From Candidatus Nitrosocosmicus agrestis (GTDB taxonomy: Archaea; Thermoproteota; Nitrososphaeria; Nitrososphaerales; Nitrososphaeraceae): a DNA stretch of 64,000 nt. The stretch is from assembly GCF_008389435.1 (NCBI RefSeq), contig NZ_VUYS01000008.1, forward strand, positions 94,084 to 158,083, read 5' to 3'. Under the pieces are notes generated by a model. That model ran no database searches, had not been told where the DNA came from, and saw only the letters and a program-made list of their open reading frames with translations. Positions 38,321 through 46,661 of the stretch are shown here, piece after piece. Each line of letters begins with the position of its first letter. Within the stretch, counting starts at the first letter, position 1. Position numbers and translations under genes: made by a program.

Positions 38321-38695
38321 CTACCAAGGAGCCTTTCCATTATTTAGTAAATAGGTGTTAAAATATTTAGCTTTGATATTTACATCGTAAGCTTGCCAGA
38401 TCCAAAATATTAGATAAACGATTCCAAATGGTATGAAAAAAAATGTCAATGCAACAAATATCCACCCTATAATGAGTAGCGAAACTCCTCTTGCTAGCCT
38501 CCCTATATATAAATGTCCTATGCCATTAAAACCTATTATCCCCGCAATCAAAGCAATTGCCACTGCTGCCTTGGTACTTTTGGTTCTGGTCGCAATAGCA
38601 ACGGCATTGGCATTGTTTTGAGGTTTTCCACATGAGGGACAAAATGAGGCATTTTCTGAGGGAAGATCTCCACCGCAGTTTCTGCAGAAAACCAT
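38321..38695 (-). CDS. zinc-ribbon plus TM2-like membrane protein
   Basis: A 124-residue protein. It starts with a zinc ribbon ('FCRNCGGDLPSENASFCPSCGK', two CxxC pairs), then two transmembrane helices (about 45-65 and 72-100) separated by a short turn 'HLYIGRLARG' that recalls the TM2 domain, and a conserved 'WQAYDVNIKAKYFN' tail. The architecture zinc_ribbon-TM2 is common in archaea and of unknown function. Confidence 0.75.
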   Translation of the reverse strand: MVFCRNCGGDLPSENASFCPSCGKPQNNANAVAIATRTKSTKAAVAIALIAGIIGFNGIGHLYIGRLARGVSLLIIGWIFVALTFFFIPFGIVYLIFWIWQAYDVNIKAKYFNTYLLNNGKAPW

Positions 38696-39167
38696 TGTCT
38701 TATTTTAATTATATCAATATAAAGAGATTATTGACAAATCCTTGTTACAATACAAGTGTAAAAGAAAAAAGACTAGTGGGGGTTTAGAAACATGTCATAT
38801 TGCAGAGATTATATAGTTTTTATCAATATTTTTTTAATCCCTTATTCAGGTATGAACTAAGGCGTGATGAAAAAAAACGATGGATTTACGATCTGGTTTA
38901 ATAGGGTTATATTTGCCCTGTGCCCTGCAGCATTACCGTTCTGCTACAACTATATACATCTTTTTTTGAAATTTTTCTCTGTTACAGGATCGAGTTGTAT
39001 ATTTTGTTATTTTTTACTCTCAAAAGAATTGATGGGCTGTTTTACTTGTTTAAATCAACTGAAAAATGGAATTTGTCGATATATTAAACATATATCCAAA
39101 ACAATAGGAATTATTTTAACTATATAGTATATTTAATAGCTAGCAATTGCCATATAATCCAGTAAGG

Positions 39168-40424
39168 ATGGCAAAAAAACATATCAATAATGGCGTGACC
39201 GTATCGGATAGTGAACAAAATGATTTTTCTTTAAATCAGGGGCAAGAGCCTAAAGAGCTAGAACAATATGAAAGATATTTACAAAAATACCTCAGACATC
39301 CTGCTTATAGAAATTTCATAGGTTCGCTAAAATCATACTCCACCAAAAATAACTATTCATTTAATCTAGCCAAATACCTAAACACAGAAGTAAACAGAAA
39401 TCTTTCTCTTGATGATATTATATCAAAAAATCCTAAAGTTATTGAATCTGAAATAATACAAGAGATAATAAAACAACAAGAAGGCGATAAACTTGGTTAT
39501 TCATCATCTCACATATTCTTATCATCTTTGACACATTTCTTTGCGATAAATGATATTGTAATAAATAGACGAAAAATAAAAAAATTCCTTGGAGAAAATA
39601 CACTAAAATTTGAATATAGATCTTACACCATGGAAGAAATTTCCAGAATTTTGGAAATCTGTGATAAAAGAGATCGAGTTGTTGTTTTAATTCTTGCATC
39701 TACAGGTATGAGGGTTGGCGGACTGGCCGAAATAAAACTACAAAATCTTAAAAAATGGATCATAGATACAAAGGGAACTCATGTTTACCAAATTACAGTA
39801 TATGCAAATTCTCAAAAATCCAAATATCAAACATTCTGTACACCCGAAACAGCAAAAGCAATAGATGAATATCTTGAATTGAGGAAAAGATGTGGTGAAA
39901 ACTTGAAACAAGATCCCAATACTGGTAATTGGATACCGAGAGAAACTCATCTTATAATAAAGCAATTTGATAAAACAGGCTATATTCACTCTACTGAACC
40001 TATCACACCTCTAAATATTAATATTAAAATCATGCTTCCCAAACTCCATCAGCTCGGTATTAGGAAAAAAACACTAATGACTGAATCATCAATTCCATTA
40101 CAAAGGGGAAAAACTGCCAGAATTAGACATGAATTGCATCCCTGTCATTCTCTGCGCATTTTCGCAATAACTCAGATGCAGAGAGCCAATCTTGATAAAA
40201 CGATACGAGAGATGTTGGTAGGGCATGACACAGGCTTAGATAAAGTCTATTACAAGCCGCAGGATGAGGAAATACTGCAAGAATATCTAAAAGCTGTAGA
40301 TTTGCTAACAATCTCAAACGAAAACAGACTACAAAAACAGGTAGACTATTACAAAGAAAGGGAAAGCGATCTATCTAGAATGAGTCTTGAATTAGCAGAG
40401 ATAAGGGAGAAGTTGGGAATATGA
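39168..40424 (+). CDS. tyrosine recombinase (integrase)
   Basis: A phage-type integrase of about 418 residues. It has an N-terminal SAM-like DNA-binding part and a catalytic domain with the full set: Arg in 'TGMRVGGL', Lys in 'QKSKYQTF', His-x-x-Arg in 'HPCHSLRIF', His in 'LVGHDTG' and Tyr in 'VYYKPQ'. The C-terminus is a coiled coil. ATG 39168 is preferred to the TTG 21 bp upstream. It marks the left part of an integrated element. The nearest tRNA (Ala, 34.8 kb) is 4.3 kb away, so the attachment site is elsewhere or decayed. Confidence 0.88.
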   Translation: MAKKHINNGVTVSDSEQNDFSLNQGQEPKELEQYERYLQKYLRHPAYRNFIGSLKSYSTKNNYSFNLAKYLNTEVNRNLSLDDIISKNPKVIESEIIQEIIKQQEGDKLGYSSSHIFLSSLTHFFAINDIVINRRKIKKFLGENTLKFEYRSYTMEEISRILEICDKRDRVVVLILASTGMRVGGLAEIKLQNLKKWIIDTKGTHVYQITVYANSQKSKYQTFCTPETAKAIDEYLELRKRCGENLKQDPNTGNWIPRETHLIIKQFDKTGYIHSTEPITPLNINIKIMLPKLHQLGIRKKTLMTESSIPLQRGKTARIRHELHPCHSLRIFAITQMQRANLDKTIREMLVGHDTGLDKVYYKPQDEEILQEYLKAVDLLTISNENRLQKQVDYYKERESDLSRMSLELAEIREKLGI

Positions 40425-40441
40425 ATTAACATTTTAGTATT

Positions 40442-41362
40442 TTATTTTCTCTTAGTCCCAATTGAAGCTATATTAACAGACATTCCAAGGGAATTAGTTT
40501 TGCTTTCAAATAACTTTGCATTATTTGTAACCTGTGCATGATAGATTGTTCTTAAAAATACCTCCCAAATCTTTTGCCAAAGATCCGAATCTTTATCTAA
40601 TTCATCAACATTGAGTTTTAATTTTTCTTTTGCTTCTTTGAAATCAATAGGTTTTCCATGTGATCGATAAGTTGTACCATCAGAAAGCCAGTTTGCCACC
40701 AGTTTGGCTTGTTCGGGATTATCATTTAGCATATATTCTTCAAGCCATTTTTGTGCCGTAATTCGGGATTCATCGATTGCTGTGCGACAAATTGCAAGAT
40801 ATTGTGGTTTAAGTTGCTGAAGCATACCATAATACAGATTTATTGGGTCTCCTTCCTCCTTTACCTTTTTTCTTATGTCATTTAATCCATCTAAATACGC
40901 TCTTGCAGGAATGAATCCCTCGCCTCCAATTAATTGTATTTGTGGATCAATTGAGCCTAATTCTGAACCATATCCCATACAAATTTTATCTGAGCCTAAA
41001 CACATGAGAGTCGCGGCGGATTTGGCGTAAAATGGAACAATTATTTGAAAACTATCAGGAAATCTTTTTCTAAACATTTGCATCAACTTTTCGGCTGCGT
41101 TAGGATCTCCTCCAGATGAAGTTAACATTAAAACACCTTTTTTCTGGTCTGAAACGGTTCTAAGAATATCTTCCATGAGAATGGCATCTTGCAACATTAT
41201 TCCTGATCCTGGTTGGCCTACATTTGCAGTATATGTAATTACAGCACTTTCAAGTGTTTCTTTAATCTCACTAATTAGATGTTGTCTTTTTGTTGCATCA
41301 TTTGGATCAATTATATTGCGAAAAATTGGGCTATTTTTGTTATTTATATCCAGATTTTCCAA
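40442..41362 (-). CDS. SDH/ClpP-superfamily serine protease-like protein
   Basis: A 306-residue protein of the serine dehydrogenase proteinase/Clp-SppA superfamily. The nucleophile is Ser115 in 'FYAKSAATLM', with 'TSSGGDPN' (oxyanion region) and the SppA-like 'ELGSIDPQI'. It starts at TTG 41362, 5 bp after the stop of a 48-codon gene, so the two are probably coupled. Cytoplasmic by sequence (no signal peptide). In an integrated element such a protease could act in membrane quality control, processing or defence. No partner is recognised. Confidence 0.75.
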   Translation of the reverse strand: MENLDINNKNSPIFRNIIDPNDATKRQHLISEIKETLESAVITYTANVGQPGSGIMLQDAILMEDILRTVSDQKKGVLMLTSSGGDPNAAEKLMQMFRKRFPDSFQIIVPFYAKSAATLMCLGSDKICMGYGSELGSIDPQIQLIGGEGFIPARAYLDGLNDIRKKVKEEGDPINLYYGMLQQLKPQYLAICRTAIDESRITAQKWLEEYMLNDNPEQAKLVANWLSDGTTYRSHGKPIDFKEAKEKLKLNVDELDKDSDLWQKIWEVFLRTIYHAQVTNNAKLFESKTNSLGMSVNIASIGTKRK

Positions 41363-41367
41363 TTGAT

Positions 41368-41514
41368 CTAACTCGCGTTATTATATGAAACTACATAAAT
41401 CTCATCGTCATTTGGAGTTAAGTCGAGAATTTGCTCAAGCTCTTTGATTGCATTCATATCGTTGTTTGATTTTACACTCGAGAAAAGTTCAAGAAATTCC
41501 TTAATCTCTGTCAT
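41368..41514 (-). CDS. 48-aa acidic protein coupled to the SDH-type protease
   Basis: Minus-strand frame ATG 41514 to TAG 41368 encoding 'MTEIKEFLELFSSVKSNNDM' and ending 'EIYVVSYNNAS'. Acidic, helical, no family. The 5-bp gap to the following protease gene and the lack of an alternative start for that gene suggest translational coupling and a joint function, for example as an adaptor or cognate substrate (inference). Confidence 0.55.
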   Translation of the reverse strand: MTEIKEFLELFSSVKSNNDMNAIKELEQILDLTPNDDEIYVVSYNNAS

Positions 41515-41648
41515 TCATACTTATTTCAGGTGATTAAGGGTTCTGTAAACTTGTCGTCAGATCAAACATCTTTATAGAACTGTAAAAAACTTTCAGATGA
41601 AAGAAAATAAGAATTATAAAATAACTGATTTCATAATAACAGATTTAA

Positions 41649-42143
41649 TTGATTAGAATTGGTGAAAATACTTATTATCATGCCATAATTTGTCTTAATG
41701 GGCATATTATATCCGATTCTATAGAATCTTTTGAAACTAAAATGGGGTTTTGTAAAGATTGTGGTAAACCTACAATTAATAAATGTCAAAATTGTAAAAA
41801 TCCAATTCATGGAGACATGTATATTCCAAATTTTGTTAACGCGATACAAATGGAGTCACCATCATTTTGTTATGGATGTGGCAATCCTTATCCTTGGACT
41901 AAATCAAAAATTAATGCATTAGAAGAATTGATTGATTTTGAAGAAAAACTTTCTGAAACTAATAAAGAAGATCTTAAGAAAAACATTAACGACATTATTA
42001 ATGAAACTCCACGAACAAAAATTGCTACAATTAAATTCAAACACTTGTTAACAAAGATGGGAAAAGAAACTGGAATAATGGCAAAAAATCTTGCAGTTGA
42101 AATGGCTAGTGAAACCGCTAAAAAATACTTCTTGGAGAAATAA
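41649..42143 (+). CDS. DUF2321 zinc-ribbon protein
   Basis: A 164-residue protein matching DUF2321: 'ICLNGHIIS', then three CxxC knuckles ('FCKDCGKPTI', 'KCQNCKNPIHG', 'FCYGCGNPYPWT') and a helical C-terminus. The function of the family is unknown. The likely start is TTG 41649. It is divergent from the 48-aa/protease pair and shares its promoter region, so it may belong with them. Confidence 0.75.
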   Translation: MIRIGENTYYHAIICLNGHIISDSIESFETKMGFCKDCGKPTINKCQNCKNPIHGDMYIPNFVNAIQMESPSFCYGCGNPYPWTKSKINALEELIDFEEKLSETNKEDLKKNINDIINETPRTKIATIKFKHLLTKMGKETGIMAKNLAVEMASETAKKYFLEK

Positions 42144-42180
42144 CATAAATGGATAAAGCTAAGTAGAACAATACTATATT

Positions 42181-42206
42181 GTGGAAGCTACTTTCGTAGC
42201 AACCAC
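42181..42206. terminator. hairpin, possible bidirectional terminator
   Basis: An imperfect hairpin GTGG-aa-GCTAC-tttc-GTAGC-aa-CCAC between the DUF2321 gene and the end of the convergent 52-aa membrane gene. It overlaps the last codons of the latter (42188-42190 is its stop). Confidence 0.4.
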
Positions 42207-42346
42207 AATACAAAAGATAACCCAAGAGCAGCTCCTGCAAAAATACCCGCTTGAATCCATAGTCTTTCAACTACTTTCCAAGGGTCAGAATACAAGTCTG
42301 GATTGTTCTTTTGATACTCATTTATGTTAGAAAACACAGAAAGCAT
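42188..42346 (-). CDS. small tail-anchored membrane protein (52 aa)
   Basis: Minus-strand frame ATG 42346 to TAG 42188. The N-terminal half is hydrophilic ('NEYQKNNPDLYSDPWKVVER'), followed by one transmembrane segment 'AGIFAGAALGLSFVLWLL' and a basic tail 'RK'. No family recognised. Confidence 0.5.
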   Translation of the reverse strand: MLSVFSNINEYQKNNPDLYSDPWKVVERLWIQAGIFAGAALGLSFVLWLLRK

Positions 42347-42369
42347 TTAATTTGAGTATCATTAACAAT

Positions 42370-42522
42370 TTATTCTTTTTTTCTTAAAATAATATAATCT
42401 TCTTTATCTTCCAATTCAATTTCATCACCCTCTTTCAAATCAAAAGTGTCTCTTAGTGGTTTTGGTAAGTTTAATCCAACGGAGTTACCCCATTTACTTA
42501 ACTTAGTCTTAAATTTTGCCAT
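42370..42522 (-). CDS. AbrB/SpoVT-type DNA-binding protein
   Basis: A 50-residue swapped-hairpin AbrB domain: 'LSKWGNSVGLNLPKPLRD', then 'DLKEGDEIELEDKEDYIILRKK', the usual AbrB/MazE pattern. Likely an antitoxin-like regulator or transcription repressor. No toxin gene is adjacent. The start at ATG 42522 gives the bare domain; ATG 42540 would add six residues. A palindrome at 42585-42603 upstream may be its operator. Confidence 0.72.
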   Translation of the reverse strand: MAKFKTKLSKWGNSVGLNLPKPLRDTFDLKEGDEIELEDKEDYIILRKKE

Positions 42523-42584
42523 TCTTATTTTATTAAACATCTAAAATATTTAAGTATATACATTGTCTAAACGCTTAAATATTA

Positions 42585-42603
42585 GTCTATATAATGTATA
42601 GAC
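42585..42603. promoter_or_regulatory. palindrome GTCTATA-5-TATAGAC, probable operator
   Basis: Perfect 7-bp arms around a 5-bp centre between the divergent abrB-like gene (start 42522) and the SWIM transposase gene (start about 42652). The arms contain TATA-like sequence, and a related half-site ('tgtcta') lies 20 bp to the left. It would suit binding by a dimeric AbrB protein, which is inference. Confidence 0.5.
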
Positions 42604-42651
42604 ATGAGCAAACAATAACTATCCAATCACAGAGAAGAATCGGGTAAATTT

Positions 42652-43720
42652 TTGCAAAACAATGTAAAAAGAATTGATGAAATTAACTATGAAATTAAAT
42701 CCTCAAATGGTAAAGACGTTTACTCTATACTTTCTACCGAATTGGGTTGGATTTGCTCATGTCCTGACCACATGTTCAGAGGGGTTAAATGCAAGCACGT
42801 TTATGCTGTCGAGTTTAGCCTTGAAATTCGCAAATCAGTAGTAATTGAAATTCAGAAAATTGAACCCATCAATATAAGTGGTTGTAAATACTGCAAGTCC
42901 AATTCAGTAGTTAAATGCGGTTTGAGAAAGAACAAGCATGGACAGTTACAAAAGTTTCAATGTAAGGATTGTAACAAATGTTTTACCATAAACTTAGGTT
43001 TTGAAAGAATGAAACATAATCCACAGGGAATTACCACAGCAATACAACTTTACTTTTCAGGAGAATCTTTGAGGAATACCTCACGTTCTCTTGAACTGTT
43101 GGGAGTAGAAGTAAGCCATCAGACAATTTACAACTGGATTGACAAATATACTTCCTTAATGGAGAAATATCTTGAAAAGATTACTCCGAAGGTATCAACT
43201 GCATGGAGAACCGATGAGCTGTATTTCAAGGTAAAAGGAAACAAGAAATACCTTTATGCTCTCATGGACGATGAGACAAGATTCTGGATAGCCCAACAGG
43301 TAGCCGAGACAAAGTATGATGCTGACATAAGACCACTATTTCATAAAGGAAAAGAAATTGCAGATAAAAAACCAAATACCCTAATTAGTGACGGAGCACC
43401 AAACTTTCATATCGCATATAATAAGGAGTTTTATACTGCGAGAAAACCAAGGACTAGACACATTAGACATATCTTTTTACAGAGATCATAACAATAACAA
43501 AATGGAGAGATTAAACGGTGAAATCCGAGACAGAGAGAAGACTATGAGGGGATTAAAGAAGATGGATACACCTATCTTGAAGGGTTATCAGATTTATCAT
43601 AACTTCATAAGAGAACATGAAGCCTTGAAAGGACAGACACCCGCTGAGAGATGCGGGATTATAGTAGAAGGCAAGAACAAGTGGAAAACGTTGATTGAAA
43701 ATGCAAGTAAAGAAAATTAA
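42652..43720 (+). pseudogene. SWIM-zinc-finger DDE transposase, frameshifted
   Basis: A DDE transposase in two frames. The first 280 codons (42652-43491) hold a SWIM zinc finger ('CSCPDHMFRGVKCKH'), a zinc ribbon ('CKYC...CKDC') and an HTH region. They also carry the first catalytic Asp in 'RTDELYFKV' and the second Asp in 'LISDGAPNF'. The last part (frame of 43388-43720) carries the Glu in 'KMERLNGEIRDREK'. Moving between them needs a +1 (or -2) shift in the T-run near 43472. No intact terminal repeats were found. Either the gene is dead or a base was mis-called. Confidence 0.75.
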
Positions 43721-44268
43721 AAGAAAATAAATTTTTTAGGACAACATTTTACCTTAGTTTTGTATTTATGTCTATAGATATCATCCATAATATTATTTAA
43801 TTTATCTTCAATGCCTTTAGATTTGTTTTCTATTTGTATATAACTTTTATAAATATCTGAAAACATTGAAAAAAAGTCATTTGAATAAGGAATTTCCTTC
43901 ACCACTCTTACTATTTTATTTTTCAATGATTCATCACCTTTACCTATCAAAAAATTGCCTATTAGGATATTGCCATATTTATTAATCGTAATTGCAGGTC
44001 TAAAACTATCTTTCAATGGACCGATATCTCTGTTATTATATAAACAATCTCCTATGCCGTTTAATTGTATATCTAATAACATTCTATAATCATCGTTAAA
44101 ATAAAATCCTAAATTAGGTTTTGTTGCTATTGGTATATTTTCTTTGCTAAATTCCTTTTCAACAAATAACTTAATTTGATTTCTGAAATTTTGTATTTTA
44201 TCATAATGTGTACCAATGTCATAGTTCGAAGTCAATTTTTCTGACCGAGAATAAGGTTCTCCATGCAT
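43717..44268 (-). CDS. hypothetical protein
   Basis: A 183-residue protein without recognised motifs, rich in Lys/Ile/Asn. Predicted mixed fold with a C-terminal helical part and 'CCPKKFIFF' at the end. It abuts the end of the SWIM transposase (4-bp overlap of the two stops) and its own start lies in a palindrome-rich region. Possibly element cargo. The reality of the gene rests on its length and start. Confidence 0.55.
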   Translation of the reverse strand: MHGEPYSRSEKLTSNYDIGTHYDKIQNFRNQIKLFVEKEFSKENIPIATKPNLGFYFNDDYRMLLDIQLNGIGDCLYNNRDIGPLKDSFRPAITINKYGNILIGNFLIGKGDESLKNKIVRVVKEIPYSNDFFSMFSDIYKSYIQIENKSKGIEDKLNNIMDDIYRHKYKTKVKCCPKKFIFF

Positions 44269-44350
44269 ATTATTTTAGATATTTCTATCGCAATTATAAT
44301 TGATTGCCAAAGTAATAGTATTGTTAGGTGTTTGGTTCGACTCCACCTGA

Positions 44351-44410
44351 TGTGGTATGATGAATCAAAACTTGAAATATGTTGTCTTTCATTTTATGAT
44401 TCATCCCGCA
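44351..44410. repeat. short palindromic element, copy 1
   Basis: Imperfect inverted repeat: left arm 'tgtggtatgatgaatcaaaa', right arm 'attttatgattcatcccgca' (reverse complement tgcgggatgaatcat...). Similar termini recur at 45059-45123 and 58765-58844. Confidence 0.5.
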
Positions 44411-45058
44411 TTTTTCTCTACTTTTAAAATAAGAAATGAAAATCTAGATCAACGATAAATAATATTTTTACTATATTATGATTTACCATAAACTCCAGGG
44501 TATCCATCAAAGTCTTAAGCAGCTTGAAACGCAAATAGAAAAGTAGAACAAAAGTAAAGGCTACATTCATATGATAAGTATCGTTACAAAAAGTGATCCA
44601 CTCCTGTAATATCAGTCATTCAGACGATCGCTTGTTCATCTAATATACTACTACCTCATTTGAAAGCACGGTGATGACGGTTGCACAAAGGTAAGGAAAA
44701 AATTAGAAGGAATTCATATCCACACATGTCCATCTATTCATTCGCTCATACCTTCATTTGATCCTACCATTACCAAATGAGAAATGTCCTTGCGTTGAGA
44801 AGCGCAATAAGAATACAAAAGCATGAGAAAGTTCCCCGTGTGAACTTCTAATTGATGCCTTTACAATTCTCCTTCCCTCTCTGATCTACTTATTACTTTA
44901 AGGATTCTAAAAATCCTTTTTTTTAATTATCATCACAACTTTTCTGTTTTCCAGATTTCTAGATTTTGAACAAAAAACTTTAATAGTTCATAACGTAGCT
45001 TACCCTGCAACTTTTAAAAAAAGAAGGGAAGTTGCCAGTGTCATAAAATGTCCAATGT

Positions 45059-45123
45059 TGTGGGATGGACCTAAAAACCTTCATCCTTTACCGTAGGCTC
45101 ATATACAATAGGTTCATCCCACA
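45059..45123. repeat. short palindromic element, copy 2
   Basis: Left arm 'tgtgggatggacct' and right arm 'aggttcatcccaca' match at 13 of 14 positions as an inverted repeat around a 37-bp centre. Same termini as the elements at 44351 and 58765. Confidence 0.6.
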
Positions 45124-45220
45124 TATTTACTATAATATATGATCTGATAATTGGGAAAAAACTTTAATTGATGATATTCATTATTTATCCTCTGAATATT
45201 CAACCATTCGGTTTCTACGG

Positions 45221-45286
45221 ACACAGGATAGATTATACCAATACCTTCATGTGGTGGTGGATCCATCAGTATAATCTATCCTGTGT
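45221..45286. repeat. perfect 18-bp inverted repeat
   Basis: 'acacaggatagattatac' at 45221-45238 is exactly reverse-complementary to 45269-45286, with a 30-bp spacer. No transposase is inside. It could be a recombination site, a MITE-like remnant or a strong RNA hairpin downstream of the 83-aa gene that reads towards it. Confidence 0.8.
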
Positions 45287-45320
45287 ATATGTATAATACA
45301 TACATAAGCACATCTCAAAA

Positions 45321-45572
45321 TTACCTCAACTTCCCCGCTCTCTTTAATTTCTCTACTTCATCTAATGAATGAACAAATTCTATGTGTTTACATCCAAAAC
45401 CCATGACCTCATCATGGTCGCAGTGAAGTGATCCACCTTTGACAAATATCTCGATATCTTTTTTCAAAAGATTATCCCTTATCAATAAAACATTATCATA
45501 GTGATCTTTGAGGTAGTAGTCTGCATCTTTTTTGCTATTGTCAACGGATTTTACGGATTTTGATTTACTCAT
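45321..45572 (-). CDS. hypothetical protein with Cys/His cluster
   Basis: An 83-residue protein, basic at the N-terminus and with a possible metal site 'LHCDHDEVMGFGCKHIEFVH'. No family recognised. It starts at ATG 45572 and lies upstream of the 18-bp inverted repeat, which would fall after its stop codon in the transcript. Confidence 0.5.
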   Translation of the reverse strand: MSKSKSVKSVDNSKKDADYYLKDHYDNVLLIRDNLLKKDIEIFVKGGSLHCDHDEVMGFGCKHIEFVHSLDEVEKLKRAGKLR

Positions 45573-46090
45573 TTAGTTCTATCTTTCTCAATCCCCTCCA
45601 ATTTTAACTTGGCTAGTCTGGACTACCTGCCATCTCTGTATAGTAAATTTTTTTCTTCCAGCCTTTGTTTTGACCTTTTTAGATCAAGTTTTATTTATTC
45701 GGGTAATGCCGCTGTAAATTTTACTTGCAGACATTCTATTGGCCCAGCCTGTTCGCAAAATATCTCAATCCCTTCATCATATCTAAAACCTTGATAATTT
45801 CTTGTTTCATTGTGATTGTTTTGTTTTGTTTTGTTTTTAATCAAGCAAAAATAACGTGTTGTTAGCTACTATTCTAAGGAAAGATAAAAGGCAGAAACTC
45901 AAAAATCCATCTTGCTTGCATTCGCTAAAAGCGAATAATATAATCCTACATCAACTTTCCCTTTTCTTTTGTATTATTTTACTTTATAATGAATCGATTA
46001 TATCTATGATTCCGCAATCCTTTCTATCAAATTATCATAATACCAACTATAGATGCATTTAGAAACTATTTAACACTTTGGAGTGTGAAA
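45573..46090. other. noncoding region; (GTTTT)n run
   Basis: No convincing gene. A simple repeat of four GTTTT units lies near 45818-45838. Frames on both strands are short and interrupted. A small perfect hairpin ACACT-ttgg-AGTGT (46073-46086) marks the right end, just before the 11-bp repeat array. Confidence 0.4.
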
Positions 46091-46147
46091 AAATTATGTG
46101 GAAATTATGTGAGAATTATGCAGAAAATATGTAGAAATTATGTAATA
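46091..46147. repeat. array of five 11-bp direct repeats (iteron-like)
   Basis: ATTATG-type units begin at 46093, 46104, 46115, 46126 and 46137, an exact period of 11 bp, about one helical turn. The units read ATTATGTGGAA, ATTATGTGAGA, ATTATGCAGAA, AATATGTAGAA and ATTATGTAATA. The array sits directly upstream of a TATA box and the small-gene operon starting at 46201. Such phased arrays are typical of plasmid iterons or of operators for ribbon-helix-helix proteins. Confidence 0.8.
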
Positions 46148-46166
46148 TATTGAACCTTTCAATAAT

Positions 46167-46182
46167 AAAAATATAAATATTT
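46167..46182 (+). promoter_or_regulatory. TATA box of the 46.2-kb operon
   Basis: 'aaaaatataaatattt' centred about 26 bp before ATG 46201, the spacing expected for a leaderless archaeal transcript. The iteron-like array ends 20 bp upstream, so bound protein there would contact the promoter. Confidence 0.55.
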
Positions 46183-46200
46183 GATAATTAGATAAATTGT

Positions 46201-46404
46201 ATGTTGAAATTAGACCAACATGCCAAAAAAAACATAACACTATCGCCAGACAAGCGTGCGAGTGTAATGATAACTCATAAAGTCAACACGAAACTGAAAA
46301 CTTTAGCAGATTATTATGAATTGCCAAAGAAATATGTCATAAAGATGCTAATAGAAGAGAAAATAGCCGCATTACATCAATGTAATAAGGAGGTTGCAAA
46401 CTAG
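46201..46404 (+). CDS. small putative DNA-binding protein
   Basis: A 67-residue basic protein. 'RASVMITHKVNTKLKTLADYYELPKKYVIKMLIEEKI' reads as a beta strand followed by two helices, the ribbon-helix-helix plan. It is the first gene of the operon, right after the 11-bp repeat array, and could bind it to control copy number or its own transcription. Assignment is from pattern and position only. Confidence 0.6.
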   Translation: MLKLDQHAKKNITLSPDKRASVMITHKVNTKLKTLADYYELPKKYVIKMLIEEKIAALHQCNKEVAN

Positions 46405-46407
46405 AAA

Positions 46408-46659
46408 ATGAGTTATTCTACGCCTACCTATCAAGTAACAAAGAATAACCTGTCCAATGCTAACGAGTATGCAACCTCCCCAGATGCTAATACTTACACC
46501 AAAATACTTAGGACTTTCGTTTATGAAGAAATAATCAAGACCGCCAAGAAAAGAAGTAAAAATGATGTTCCCCAGTTTGACATAGATTCTAAGGATCTTT
46601 TAAAAACTGCAATCAGTCTTGCAGATGCAGAATTTACCAAAAAGAGGTGTTTAATCTAA
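46408..46659 (+). CDS. hypothetical protein, element operon
   Basis: An 83-residue protein, 3 bp after the previous gene. N-terminal half hydrophilic; the C-terminal part is helical ('YTKILRTFVYEEIIKTAKK', 'FDIDSKDLLKTAISLADAEF'). The gap and orientation indicate the same transcript. No family recognised. Confidence 0.55.
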   Translation: MSYSTPTYQVTKNNLSNANEYATSPDANTYTKILRTFVYEEIIKTAKKRSKNDVPQFDIDSKDLLKTAISLADAEFTKKRCLI

Positions 46660-46661
46660 AA

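Larger units (their letters stand above)
44269..45320. other. noncoding region with several inverted repeats
   Basis: About 1.05 kb without a gene. It holds two of the three TGTGGGATGAA-type palindromic elements (44351-44410 and 45059-45123), a perfect 18-bp inverted repeat (45221-45286) and a tRNA-T-arm-like string 'ggttcgactcc' at about 44334, which is not part of a foldable tRNA. Short frames such as the 22-codon one at 44478 are not convincing. Confidence 0.5.

Noticed and set aside
38864..39127. 87-codon hydrophobic, Cys-containing open frame just before the integrase
   Set aside because: No ribosome site, no recognisable family and composition like translated AT-rich intergenic DNA; a real membrane peptide cannot be excluded.
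44325..44352. tRNA T-arm-like string 'ggttcgactcc', possible att site
   Set aside because: No acceptor, D-arm or anticodon arm can be folded around it, and no matching tRNA 3' end was found near the integrase.
45609..45794. 61-codon plus-strand open frame
   Set aside because: Starts without a signal; the minus strand reading ('EIFCEQAGPIECLQVKF') is also plausible but has no start codon. Neither is supported enough.
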